From Asterionellopsis glacialis (taxonomy: Eukaryota; Bacillariophyta; Plagiogrammaphyceae; Rhaphoneidales; Asterionellopsidaceae): a DNA stretch of 64,000 bases. Below are positions 30,808-42,391 of this stretch, one piece after another. The notes under the pieces were generated by a model that did no database searches, was not told the DNA's origin, and saw only the letters and a list, made by a program, of their open reading frames with translations. A program made the position numbers and the translations under genes. Positions within the stretch are counted from its first letter, which is position 1, and each line of letters opens with the position of its first letter. The stretch lies in the NCBI GenBank assembly GCA_014885115.2, contig WKLE02004380.1, forward strand, positions 44,699 to 108,698, read 5' to 3'.

Positions 30808-32142
30808 TCAGTCAATAAGAGTAATATATAGTACAAGTGAGAGCAAGGTGACAGCTGAAGTAATCATAAGTATGATGAAGAAAATTTCCAAACCATTACG
30901 GTCACCACATTTACGTTGGACAGTAGTTATGGATGCACTCTTATTCAAAGTTTTCCCTTCAACAGGATGGCTACGGTTGTCCGCGCGGGCAGTTTCTTGA
31001 CTACGCTCAGCCGACGATTTTTTACTTTTATTGGCCATCGATGTATCATCGAAGATAGCAGAGGGGGCGTAAAGAGTTGAAACTTCTTCTGCGATATCAT
31101 GTTGAGCAATTTCACAAGGGATTGTTTTTGTAAAAACTTGTCGCGCAATATCCTCTGGAATATTATGATGCATAGTAGATAACGAATTTGAATGTGTTGC
31201 TTCCTCCATGCTTGCAATGTAGTCAACATTTTCCAATGTTAAGGGTAGAATCTGATTTCTGCTTTTTCTGGCAATGCCATTGTCGTCACCGACACTTGGA
31301 TCACCCACACTTGGAGGATCATTTGCATCTAAAGCAATTGGCATACTTTTTACGGTTATGAAACCACATTGTCCCTGTTCCTCGTCAACGCAGTGGGATT
31401 TCGAACCGTTAGCATTCGAGTTGAGGTAACCCAAAAATTTCTTAGCCATCAAAATGACAGACAAATCGTCTTTGCTTTGATCATCTTCCAAGAAAACATG
31501 CTGTCGGTGTTCTTGATGACTGACATCATCCGCTTCCAGCTCGCTTTGAAGACTCTGTTTTGATGACAATACAGCAGAAGCTGATGATGTAGTGTCCATT
31601 TCAGATGAAGATTCTTCTTTTGATCCCATAAGAACGTCTTCATCATCCATTGATGTTGATCCCTCTGTTGTGTAATCAGTCTTCATTCCGCAATCATCAG
31701 ATTTTGATGTCACTGGTGTAATATTTACAAAATTTCCCATCTTCACACTTGGTTGACTTTCTCCATCACTTTGCCATCGTAAATCATGCGAACTTGATCC
31801 CTCTGTAGTGTAATCAGTCTTTATCGCGCAATCATCAGATTTTGATGTGACTGGTGCAACATTTACAAAATTCCCCATTTTCATACTTGGTTGACTTTCT
31901 CCATCGCTTTGCCATAGTAACTCATCCGAACTTGATCCCTCCGTAGTGTCATCAGTCTTCATCCCGCAATCATCAGATTTTGATGTAACCGGTGTGATTT
32001 TTACAAAACTTTCCATCTTCATACTTGGTTGACTTTCTCCATCGCTTTGCCATCGTACCTCATCCGAGGTGTATGGTGGCTCCATATCTACATGGGATAG
32101 ACCCAACGCATTCATTAAGTTTCCCTCATCTGTCGTCGTCAT
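30808..32142 (-). CDS. Tail-anchored protein with three 46-residue repeats
   Basis: An intronless ORF of 444 residues from the ATG at 32142 (the frame is open to 32211). No family is recognised. Residues of about 28-165 are three tandem 46-residue repeats beginning WQSDGESQPSMKM and containing PVTSKSDDC and TTEGSSS. The rest is acidic and Ser-rich (STSMDDEDVLMGSKEESSSE) and looks disordered. The last 25 residues are hydrophobic (IFFIILMITSAVTLLSLVLY) with only a few residues after them, so the protein is probably tail-anchored in a membrane with its bulk in the cytosol. A repeated PSVGD unit appears near residue 280. It overlaps nothing and ends about 155 bp from the convergent fusion gene. 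Confidence 0.65.
   Translation of the reverse strand: MTTTDEGNLMNALGLSHVDMEPPYTSDEVRWQSDGESQPSMKMESFVKITPVTSKSDDCGMKTDDTTEGSSSDELLWQSDGESQPSMKMGNFVNVAPVTSKSDDCAIKTDYTTEGSSSHDLRWQSDGESQPSVKMGNFVNITPVTSKSDDCGMKTDYTTEGSTSMDDEDVLMGSKEESSSEMDTTSSASAVLSSKQSLQSELEADDVSHQEHRQHVFLEDDQSKDDLSVILMAKKFLGYLNSNANGSKSHCVDEEQGQCGFITVKSMPIALDANDPPSVGDPSVGDDNGIARKSRNQILPLTLENVDYIASMEEATHSNSLSTMHHNIPEDIARQVFTKTIPCEIAQHDIAEEVSTLYAPSAIFDDTSMANKSKKSSAERSQETARADNRSHPVEGKTLNKSASITTVQRKCGDRNGLEIFFIILMITSAVTLLSLVLYITLID
31648..32061 (-). repeat. Three in-frame tandem repeats of 138 bp
   Basis: Three head-to-tail copies of a 138-bp unit lie inside the tail-anchored protein gene. Each codes for 46 residues starting at (E/D)(V/L)(R/L)W. 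The copies are very similar in DNA (for example gttgactttctccatc(a/g)ctttgcca on the plus strand), which indicates recent duplication or continuing homogenisation. Confidence 0.9.
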
Positions 32143-34836
32143 GTTCGAGTTAAAAATGCGAAACTTTGCAACTCTGTGGACAGAAACACGAAGTTTTAGA
32201 TGGTAAATCAAAAGTAGAGGGAGTCTTGAATAAGCTCTAGGACCCTAGCCTACAACGCATAAGTACACGACACAGCTGAAAAATTGAGAAATTTCATGCA
32301 ATGCTATTTTTCTGCGCCAAATCAATCGGGTTCTTGTTACTGAACAAAAGAGTAGTAGATACACGTTGAGAGTGTAGGTGGTACGTAGTATGAAGGACTT
32401 GTGTGCTAACCATATCTGTACCTAATTAATACGAATGACTATCCGAAACAAGAGTGTACAAGCAAGTAGGACATACTTGTACATTGTACTGTAGCTGTAC
32501 AAGTTGTAATACCAGATACAGATATTACCTAGCTCTGGGCGGGGAGCTGGGACTCTCTCCTATCATATGGACCTGTAGAGCCATTGGACCTCATACTGTA
32601 CCTGTACCTGGTAGCTGGTACCAGGCATTACTACTGATCGAACATGTAAAGTACATAGAAAAAAATCTGTATTTTACTCAAAACTAATAAAAAAATACCA
32701 GGTTCTGTAAAAGGTAGTAAGCGCGGTAGTATTGCACATGATACCTGATACTTGTGATTGTTATTTGTACGTATTACCTGCTGGTACAGTACCTATAAAT
32801 TGAACTTGTACCAGGTACCTGGTACAGGGTAGCTGGTAGGACTAGATCCCAGTACCCGGACCTAAATGGACAGACATGTCATCTGTACACATAAAGTAAC
32901 TAGTAGGTTGTCTTTCCGGAAAGTAGGATGAAGTACTGCTGGTTTAAAATTTTAAATTAGTCAGGAGAAGTTACTTAGGGTACTCGTACTCTAGTCCCCT
33001 GATTTTTTTAGTTGATGGAACAGGAATGCGTTGAAATTGCATAACCTAAATAAAATAAGGAGCGCTTTTTTTCATACACGACCCCAACGTCTTAGGTACT
33101 TACAGGGAAGTACCAGAAATATTTACCCTGATGCTGTCCTATCTATATCAGTATTGAAAAGACTACTCGTACCGGGTACCGTACCAGGTAGCTGGTACTA
33201 CTGTACCTGCTGGTACTTCATCTTGAATTTTTTTGTGATGAAAAAAATGATATGATGTAAAAAAATGAATCTTGTACAGGTATTTATGTATTAATATTTA
33301 CTACTTATTACTTCTAGTTATTAAGTACCCATACTACCAGGTACCATTTACAACAAGCGCTGCAAGTCGAGGACTTGTCACGTAAAAATGTAACAAATGT
33401 GAGAACCACGGTGAATTTACATGATAAAGAACACAAGAATTTTTGGGATTCTCAAATGAAGCGGTTCTCACCATGACAATCACAACAATCAACAAAATAC
33501 ATGACACTAAATGTAGAAGACCATGCTAATGGCACAGTATCAATCAATGGACCAGCATTTTTCTATGTAGTTCCTGGTACAAATTGTAACAAGGGTTGCA
33601 AATCAGGAGCAATGCACAGGTACACTAGACCAAATATTTTTTTAGACAAATACACTAATATTTTTTAAGCAAGTCCCGTATATTACAGGCTGGAAAATAC
33701 TCAGTTGGCAACAACTATTTTAATTTAATAATTTTTCATTAAGTTGATTGCAATACTTGATAACTCTACAAAGGATGATGATATGAAACTGATTGTTTGT
33801 TGTGTTTCAAAAATAAGGAGATTGCTGTTCCACCATTTCTGTGAAGAAATCAAAAATTCCGAATATTTTAGTACTCTAGAGTATTCACTACTATTGTCAG
33901 CTCTATTTGTCTGACTTGATAATTTGTCATAACAAAAATCACCAACACGAAAAATAGAACCACTGAATTTACAAACAGTCATTCTTGAAAAATATGGTTA
34001 CTACTGTACACCCACAGGGCTCTCAGTGCTGCTTATTGATTGTCATTCTTGTTATCATAAAAAACATATGCACTCCTGCTCATTTCTCATTCATTATTTT
34101 TATTAAGAATCGATATGAGACATTTTTTCACAGGCCTGTGTGTAAGTTAGGGAACTATGGTTAAATTCACATTGGCTCCCAAAATTGTATCCAAAACATT
34201 CTCAACCTTACTCAAAATAGCAAGAAAATTTAGCTTTTGATCAAGGGACCACTAAAGTAGCTGCCATTATTTTTTTGCCATTTTTCAAGGACATGGCAAA
34301 ACTTACCATCTGATTTGAATACACCTGAAACATGTGCCTTCAAGTTGAGGATGCACAATAGTCCACCTCTGTGTCAATGCTCTTACATTGTGTCCTATCA
34401 CTGTCATATGTTACGTGTCCTACTGATGCTTGAGACAAAGAGTTTATAACATCGCCTAAAGCAGATAATAATTTGTCAATAAACTTTTACTCTGATAGAA
34501 TTTATTTCTTTAAGTTTCAATGTAGTATTCTTTTTGTCCCAGCTAGATCAACTAAGAACAATTTCCCAGATTTTGCGGCTTATTGTTAAGTGTTTGTTTG
34601 AAAAATTGTAAACAATGAATACAAAATTAGACCTAGATGACCCATTTTCATCTTTCTATCTATTTTCCTCCCCTCTAGGTGGAGCCATTTCATATAATCG
34701 TCTTTTTGTATATAAGCTTACTACAACCCTTGCACATAAAACCCCTGAGTTTTATCTTCTTTTATATTGAGATTTGTTTTCCTTTCAACAAAATAAATCT
34801 TAGACCTTTTCTAAATCAATTTCGAGACTTTCAACT
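32143..34836. other. Gene-poor region with palindrome cluster
   Basis: About 2.7 kb with no gene I can support. The part from 32,440 to 33,350 is dense in TACCAGGTA/TACCTGGTA (32605, the 16-bp double palindrome TACCAGGTACCTGGTA at 32809-32824, 33182, 33335) and in GGTAC-rich degenerate copies. A CTCTAGAG lies at 33874-33881. From 33,350 to 34,800 the DNA is AT-rich with scattered short ORFs. One open stretch (about 33500-33650) reads SINGPAFFYVVPGTNCNKG, which I cannot assign. Confidence 0.5.
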
Positions 34837-35440
34837 TTGACTTCAACAACCTATGAGTCTTTGCGTATATCTGTAGAGGCAGCACAGTGCTTACATTCCT
34901 ATTTAATCCCAATTGCAACGAAAACATCTTTATCATCAGGAGGCATATCAGGATCACCGTCATCATCCGTACAACGCCAGCCATCATCTCCATCGTCATC
35001 AACATTCAATACCACTAAGCAAAGTAATTGGAAAAAGAACCACAATCTAAGCAGCCTATATTAAAACAAATTCATCAAAACAAGGAAAACAATATTGATT
35101 CCAAAACACCTACTAGAACTGCAACAACACAACGTAAAAAGAAGACAACACGACCAAGTACCAATAAAATGATGAAACAACAAAAAAGATTATCGTCCTC
35201 GAAAAAATCAGGATCCCCACCATTAACATTTGTAGAAAGGGAGAAGGAAATTACTGGAGAAGATGCTGATGCAGGATTACACGGAAGATTTCAATTCGTC
35301 GTAGTGGAAAGGGAGATGGAAATAATGACAATGCTTCCACAAAATCAACAACGTCTTCCTTGACCATGGAAACAAATCTTAACAGAAATGCAGCTGATTT
35401 CACTGCTGCTGCTCCGGCGGGAGTCCACGAAGTAGTTTAA
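34837..35440 (+). pseudogene. Decayed serine/lysine-rich ORF
   Basis: Coding-like, low-complexity sequence runs through this stretch but shifts frame twice. The first part reads SSGGISGSPSSSVQRQPSSP, the second, after a shift at an A-rich tract near 35030, reads KTPTRTATTQRKKKTTRPST and SGSPPLTFVEREKE, and the third, after a shift near 35290, reads RRSGKGDGNNDNASTKSTTS and ends AAPAGVHEVV and a stop at 35440. No intron signals explain the shifts well. It may be a broken gene, or a gene with sequencing errors. No family is recognised. Confidence 0.35.
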
Positions 35441-36417
35441 TGTACAAGTGCCTACTAACGAACTAAGTAAGTCACTTAGCACCTCTATTCGTTGTAGTGT
35501 TTAGAAAAACTTAAATCAAGTAAAATCTTGTAAAAAGTGGATGCGATTCATTTGTTGTGCATGATTTGGAGATTCTAGATCCAAATTGTCGCCATAACCA
35601 ACACCATCCTTCGGCTTTGACTTAGACAACCCATTTCGGGGTAGTAGTTCGATCATTTTAGTTGTAGATGAACTTACAATACGACAGCAACTAGATAATT
35701 CATGAATTCATCTATACCTCTTCCATGCTCCCTAAATAATCAAGGATGGCTATTCTCTTGTTCCGAAACTGATCTACGGGGATTCGCCACAATTTTTTGG
35801 ATTTTAGTTGCTGCACTTGATGTTTGAAATGATAGAAGTTATGACACATAAACCTTTCATGCTGGAAACCAATTCGTTATACTTGGTAGCTTTTGTTTTG
35901 TGTTGCAACATACTAGCTGCCAACTTCTATAAAACCAAATTATTTGAATGACGAGCAGATATCTAGATCTTAATCATGACTTAAATCATCTTCTTTTTAA
36001 GTATTGGATAGAAACAAAAAGTATAGTATGTAGAGTCCATTCCTGTTGTCAGTGCTACAGTTGCATGTTTCATTTTAGAAATGATTACTGTGTATGGACA
36101 TTGATGCCACAGACAGTATGCAACGATAGGATGGAGCATTATCATCTTGTCAGACAATATTGAGAAGAGAATAATGACGGCAAATGCGACCAATTCCACT
36201 ATTAATTAGGATTTAAAAAAAGGTCCTAGTCAAATAGATTTGCCTGAGAAGTCGGGTTGAAATTAAAAAAGACTATATACATAATTGCTGCATATCTTTT
36301 TATACAATAACATTTCCGATTTGGTGTTTGCCTTGTTTCATATCAAGATAGCTATACTCTCCGCTTACAGGTCTCATCCATTGACTGACTGACAACCAAG
36401 GAGGCATACATTCTTGA
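35441..36417. other. Intergenic region
   Basis: AT-rich, with no recognisable gene or repeat cluster. ORFs on both strands at 35948-36199 overlap and have no signature. Confidence 0.4.
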
Positions 36418-36984
36418 CTAAACCGCATTATCATGAGTAAAAGAAATCAAGGTCCATACCAATAGTGTGAAAGCCAGCGGGAAAATACCAGAATTTAGCA
36501 TCCAGCTATCAGATGTATCTGCCGTCGGGGCCATGCTCGGAGCTACCGATAATAAGAACGGAGCATCCATGACACAGTCGGGAGGAGGATCCGCCGAGGT
36601 GTAGTTCAAGTACATCGTGCCGTTCGAGTAGTAGCCGACCCAACTTGATACCACGCAAGGACCAGAATCGGAGGGTCCACATGTGATGTTGATCATTCCA
36701 GGTGACATGCCATCGCTTAAGCCACCGCAGAGAGCAAGCCCAGGTGCACTTAAACCGTCTTTTTTGTCAAAAACACCGTCAATTCTCATACTGCTCATCC
36801 ACAGAGGACATACGCACGGCAAGGAATCACCGTCAACCTGACAAGCTTTTTGACAGGTGCATATTTCTTGCGAGCAAACCCCGTTCAGAAGCTCGCCTGA
36901 GGCAAAAGTAGCAGTAAACGCGACAATCAATGCGAGAAAGACCAGTGATTGAAAGTAGGACATGGTGATGTTCAATCCGTTCAT
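36418..36984 (-). CDS. Small secreted Cys-rich protein, possibly GPI-anchored
   Basis: An intronless ORF of 188 residues with no family recognised. The N-terminus (from either 36984 or the second Met at 36963) is a clear signal peptide, SLVFLALIVAFTATFASG. The mature part has about ten Cys, clustered early (CSQEICTCQKACQVD, CVCPLW), and potential N-glycosylation sites (NITC, NGT, NYT). The C-terminus has a Ser/Thr-rich spacer (PSMAPTADTSDSW) and then a hydrophobic segment (IFPLAFTLLVWTLISF) followed by only six residues, the layout of a GPI-attachment signal. GPI anchoring is inferred, as a single membrane span is also possible. It lies alone in the gene-poor island. Confidence 0.6.
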   Translation of the reverse strand: MNGLNITMSYFQSLVFLALIVAFTATFASGELLNGVCSQEICTCQKACQVDGDSLPCVCPLWMSSMRIDGVFDKKDGLSAPGLALCGGLSDGMSPGMINITCGPSDSGPCVVSSWVGYYSNGTMYLNYTSADPPPDCVMDAPFLLSVAPSMAPTADTSDSWMLNSGIFPLAFTLLVWTLISFTHDNAV

Positions 36985-37600
36985 CTTTTCAAGAAGACTA
37001 GGTTAACACAAGGTCCTTCAAGCAGCAGCTACTAGAGGACAAATGTTGGACAAGAGAATTCGTGGGTCCGTCCAAGTTGGTACAGACCTACGAGAAATTT
37101 AACATTTGACGGGTTGGTGGGAAAAACGAGCCACTTATTTTTAGGCTTGCGTTGCACATTATGAGACAGGTCGTAAGATCTTGAAAAAGTATCTTTCTGT
37201 GAAAAGTTGGGAAACCAAGTCCCCTTCATTTTTCAATGATGATAGAAGGGTGTGTACATAGCAACAAACGTAGTTTCATTCTTCTCACCAGTAAGTACCG
37301 GTATAAAAGTACGTCGTACCTGGTAAGGTCTTGAAAAGGTATCTTTCTAAAGAGTGTGCTGGTAGTGTATATAAATTACACAGCCCAGTGTGGGAGTACA
37401 GAACTGATACTAACTATATTATGCATGTATAACCTGCATTCCTCTTATGCAAATTTTGGGGCCTGTACAGACCAATATTCATGTAGACATGGTACAAATA
37501 TGTCATTCTTTTTATGTTGATCCTGATGATATGTAAAGTATCTATTTGTCATCACCAAACGTTGTTATTTGTCAATTTATTTTTCTCAGGTACTTCATAT
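36985..37600. other. Intergenic region
   Basis: No gene seen. Contains one TACCTGGTA at 37317-37325 and a short direct repeat, aggtcttgaaaaggtatc-like, at about 37168-37190 and 37327-37345 (sequence ctt gaaaaagtatctttct versus cttgaaaaggtatctttct). Confidence 0.4.
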
Positions 37601-39940
37601 AATTGTGATTGTACAAATTGAAGAATAGCAAATCTGCTAAGAGGAATCATATTCAGAAGCATGCTCCAGCCACTTCTTTTTTGCAATAGTATAATCATCA
37701 CTATAGTGCTCAGCTGCTGCCTACATCTCCTCCAATAAGTTGTCTAAAATACTGTTTCCCTTGCCAATTGTTATGTGCAAAATCAGGGTTATGTAGTGAC
37801 TAAGCAGTATTGATTTGAAAAGTGGTTCCTGTCAAACAACCTTGTGTTTTTTTTGCTGATACAACTTCACCTGTATTAGTTTTCTGTATTAAATCCCTTG
37901 CATGTTCTGTTAAGGATTGTATACTTCAATGTGTTCCTTGAGTGTGGCAGGCTACTCGCAACTGATCTTTCATCAGATCGCAGTAGGTACACCACCACCC
38001 AGAGCTCCCTTCCTTTCCAAGCACGATAATGTAAAGAAGAATATCTGCTACAAAAAAAACCTCAACAACAACACCATTGTCACCATCATGCTCCATCACA
38101 GAAGTCACTGGTGGTGTAGCTGAATCATCATGATTGTTGTTGTTGTCCTCCTCCTCTTCTCCAGGTAAGCAATCATTAGGTGGGGGTGTCAGCTCCTGAT
38201 TTCCAGCTGCTAGTGTGGTTTGTTGTTGAGTAACAAACAAAACTGTACTTGTATTTTGAAAAAAATGTATGTTCTTGTCTTTTAGCAGGATCAGGTCATT
38301 GTCAAGCAACCCACCAAATGTATTGGAAATAATTATTGCATTGTCTTTCTTGCACCTTGTGTTTCCAAGGGCACACAAGATGCTCTCATAGCTCCACTTC
38401 CCATCCTTATCCTTTGTTCTTCCAATAAAGTTAGCAGAGATTCTGCTGTGACCTTTACCATGGTCAAGGTTGATGCAGATGTCATAAATAATTTTTTCTT
38501 TTGCACATTCTTTCAACCAAAGTTCCATACAATCCTTTACTGACACCTATATGAGTATAGAATCTTTTCACTGCCATACTTATAGGAACCCACTGTTGGC
38601 TCAACATACTCTAGATTTAGTATTGTGTTGACTCTGTTGTGAGTTGCAAAAATTGGACTTCCTAACTCCAAACATAAACAGCTCCTCAACAATTTCATTT
38701 GTCTGCCATTTAGGTTACACATTGATTGTATTGCTTTTGTCCCACATTCATCAATCTTTGGGAATGAATATCCATTCTCAGTCACCACCTTCTCCTGGGT
38801 CTCTTTGTAAAAAGCAGACCTGACAAAATAGGTAAGTAAGTTGTATAAAGTTGAACTTGTGCTGTCATTGTCATTTGCACCACCTCCACTACCCAAAGCC
38901 ACCAACAATTTATACATCCACTTGTAATCCTTTGTTGTTCTTCTTATTTTGTCAACATCTGTTGCTTTTGGAATGGAGAATAAGTTAAAGGATCCTCTGG
39001 TTGATCCTTCATTGGATATCATGTGTTTTTAACCACCTGTTTTGTGTTTTTTATTTAGTGTAATTAGGTTGCATAACAGTGCCTCATGAAGACCTCTGTC
39101 TCCTAGAGGTACTCCATAATGCTTGAGGGTTGGACAACATGAGGCTTTTGCTCTGGAATTAGGGGAGGTGGGTTGAGAAGGCTTCTGCAATATAGTTGCA
39201 ACCTTCTCTGATTGTTCTTCATTGACTTCTGAAAGTATTAATTGCAAAATGCATTTTAATTCATTAAGATCGACATTCTTTTTCCAAAAAATCATTGTAC
39301 AATCACAGTAAGTTTTAAGCACCAGTGGTCTAAGTATAAGGAATTCAACACACAACATCACCAGGTTGATTGTTGTGATGTTCTCATGAAGACAGTTGAC
39401 TTGACTTTGTGAATCATATTTTACCTCAGTGTTGCTACTTCTTGTGTTTGGCTTTGATGGTTTTGGTAATGGACAGATACATTATTCTTTAATTCACTAG
39501 AGAGTGATTCAATAAAGTGGATTCTGGGGCCAACCTTAGGAGTTCCTGGTTTGGAAATTTGGGAGAGATACTTTGTTCTGAGACATATGAATCACTTCTT
39601 GGCAGACTGCTTGACTTTTACTCTGGTGATTTGTAGGATGTCAGATAGTGTGTTTGAAATTATTAAATTTTTGAAGGATGAAGCTTGGAATTGATAACAA
39701 CCAGCCTTAGTTTGTTTGGCAATACCACCAAGATAAAGAATCCTCATAACCTCTTGCTCAGAGGTGTGTAGGAGTTGTTGTAGGCTAGGGATATCATTAG
39801 CAATGCAATGAATTGAATACCAGCATACAGTAGTTACAGCAAGTGCCTGAGCAAAATGGACAAGGTCTTTGGCTACACCTGCAAACAGGGTGACCCCAAA
39901 GAGATATAGGTTAGAACAATAACAATGATAGCACAACATA
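37600..39940 (-). mobile_element. Decayed mobile-element-like coding region, unrecognised
   Basis: Several minus-strand ORFs follow one another in different frames: 39939-39592 (starting MLCYHCYCSNLYLFG), 39361-39029, 39022-38537 (MISNEGSTRGSFN), 38546-37926 (ending near HTQGTH), and coding-like fragments down to about 37600 (EHYSDDYTIAKKKWLEHA). Together they look like one protein of at least 700 residues broken by shifts and stops. ICINLDHGKGHSRISANF followed by a short hydrophobic block resembles a motif I associate with proteins of unclassified eukaryotic elements, but I cannot name the family. A possible splice acceptor (tcatatag) at the 38546 boundary means that part of this could still be spliced. 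No terminal repeats were found. Confidence 0.35.
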
Positions 39941-41149
39941 TAAATCTGGGTTCACCTACCTTCTGTCATTTTTTTTTAGATATTGCTGTAGTTGCCATTG
40001 TTATGGGCATCATCATCATCTTTTTCTTCTTGATGCATAGACAAAAATACTGTACAATTTGGTATCAGTTGTACAGAATTGGCAGACGTCAATTGATGGA
40101 GGGAGAGGGTGGGCAAAAGGACCAAAATTGTGATTTGATTAAAAGGATTCCTCCTATTTACCAAGCCTACAGTCCCATCACAAGCTAATTACTGTGAGAA
40201 GATAATATCTAAAATATTAATTTTTCAGCTGTAGGTATTTACTTATTGGAATTTAATAATCTATTATCAACATCTTTGGGCCACTGTTAGTGAGTGGTAC
40301 TGTAACAGGTAGGACCTACAAAAACCTGCATGTTACTCTACATAGATATGTCCTTTTGTTTAGTAATGTTACAAGGTACCAGGAAATATATTTCCACAAG
40401 AATTTTTACTGTTTCTTCTATTTTCTACATTTCTGTTTTCATCAAAGATAATTCTGTTTTGTTTGTAGTCTGATTTTACAATATTAATTCCAAATTCAGA
40501 GTGGTTTTCATCTCTTATGATCTTGATGATCTGTGCACGTACTTCTTTCCTATCAGTGTCAGACAGGATTGCCTTGGGTATGTAGTTGTGCTTGGTCTTA
40601 TTCAATACATGTTGTTCTATCAATGTGGTGGTTTTCATCTTTTGGATTTGTTGTATTTTCCATTCTTTCATGTTGTGCTGTATCCACTCTCCTCCTGTCA
40701 TACAGTCTTCATATAGGATGATCAATTCTCCACTGTATTGTCTTTCATACCATCCCTTGTTTGGTTTGGTTCTGATTCTTGTTTTGCACAAGGTACAGGA
40801 TATTACATTCTTATTGATACATTTCCAGTTTCTTGCTCATGCTTCCTTGAGGGCATCCTTGTAGTATGGCTTTTTTTTGCCATTCCCTTCCTGCCCTTCA
40901 AATGACTGTTTTGGCTTGTTCATTGGGAGTACAAATTGGGCACAGTTGTATTTGGCATGAATCCTCATGGACCATGGTTGTTTTTAATTGTTTTTAGTTG
41001 ATCATAAAAAGTGTGAAAGGTTTTTTGTGCATTTTAGAATATTGCAACTGTTGTTTTTAGGGGTTGAGGGGGGTGACTTGCTCTGCTTGGGTGTTGTATG
41101 CTCAGATGGTTCTTTTTGGTGGTGTCAATGGAGGTAGTGGCAGTATGTT

Positions 41150-41841
41150 GCTGCTTTGTGCTTGCGGCATTTTTTCATCCCACCACATTTTAAGGTGATC
41201 ATCGCATTCTTTGCCTTGGATTCTTGGTACCCACATTTTGATGATGGCAACTTTTGGGTCTACAGTTCCTGGGAGGGCTGTGTGAAGTGCTTGTGTGAAG
41301 GTGTTCCTGAAGGTGATTTGGGGGTGCCCACCTTTTCTTGGATTTGTGGTCCAAGATGAGATGAGTTTCCTTGGAACTCATTTGTTATCCATTCTTGCAA
41401 TCTTACTTATCCACTGAAGTTGCCTTCTGTAAATTATGTCGGTGATGGTTGGCATGCTCATCCATATCCTCATGTTGTATTTCTTGATATGACAATTCTG
41501 CACATGATGCATATTGTATCCTAACAGTTGTCGTAGAGCTGTATGATGGAATGCTTCTAGTAGTTTTCTTCTTGATTTGGAGTTCAATGCCCATGATTTG
41601 CATCCCCACAGTACCGTGTTGAGTGGTATTGCTAGATCAATTTTCTGAATTTAGTATCTTGTGTTATGAAGTTACTCTAGAAGAATTTATTCTGTGAACC
41701 AAGTTTCTGTTTAGCTTTTTTGATTCTAATGCCGATTTCGTAGTCATCTTTTAGATCTTCTGTCAGCCATGATCCCGAGTATTTGAACTTGTTGGTCATG
41801 TTTATGTAGCCATCTGCTACCTGTATTTTTTCTTCGTACTG
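41150..41841 (-). mobile_element. Fragment of a non-LTR (LINE-type) retrotransposon reverse transcriptase
   Basis: The minus strand codes for the C-terminal part of a LINE polyprotein. From 41841, FKYSGSWLTEDLKDDYEIGI and RIKKAKQKLG match the YLGS...EI..RI..A block. After a frame break, AIPLNTVLWGCKSWAL, LLEAFHHTALRQLLGY, then YRRQLQWISKIARMDNK match the thumb/connection region. Immediately after, a TGA interrupts the frame where relatives have Arg, and reading through gives VPRKLISSWTTNPRKGG and WVPRIQGKECDDHLKMWWDE. With a frameshift and a nonsense codon it is dead. The 5' part and any endonuclease are absent. An ORF at 40369-40791 on the same strand may be part of the same insertion. Confidence 0.75.
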
Positions 41842-42391
41842 AGTGTACTGTAAAAACCTTGTACAGGTACTGTATTTGCTATATCGGGTAATAAATAGGA
41901 GGGAACACCCCGCAAATATGGCCGCTTGTATGATTTTTGTGTTGAAATCTACCAGGTACACAAAACAACCACATTTTGCCTGCTTGGTTGTGTCCCGAGG
42001 GGGCAAAAGCGAAAACATTGATGATATCCTGTACCTGGTACCTGGAACTCTAGGAACCAGGTATTCGTACATAAAGCGCCTGGTACCAGTACAGGTTATA
42101 GTATGTAGATGCAGTCCTAGTAAGAGGTTATGCCAACACACAGTCGACATCGAGGCCTTTTCCATAGACCGCACTCGTACTCGTACTCGTATTATTTTTA
42201 TGCACAAAGTGATTGATAAAGGAGGTCTAATCTTATTTGCAACTTCGATATGCGGTGTGAAGTTGTCGTCCACCTAAACAAGTAAAATAATAGATTATTT
42301 TTTGAGGTTTGACTAGAGCCTATTTATTGACTGCAAGGTCGTCATCACCCAAATCGATTTCTTGAGCTTATTGATAAAACTCTGCTGACCA
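41842..42391. other. Intergenic region with palindromes
   Basis: The stretch upstream of the ankyrin gene carries TACCAGGTA at 41950, TACCTGGTA at 42032 and a related TGGTACCA at about 42080, with many GGTAC flanks, and a short (TCGTAC)n-like run near 42175-42190 (actcgtactcgtactcgta). No gene was seen on either strand. The ORFs here are made of these repeats. Confidence 0.5.

Noticed and set aside
41843..42277. Plus-strand ORF of 144 codons containing palindromic repeats
   Set aside because: The frame is opened by repeats, and the opposite strand carries part of the LINE fragment.
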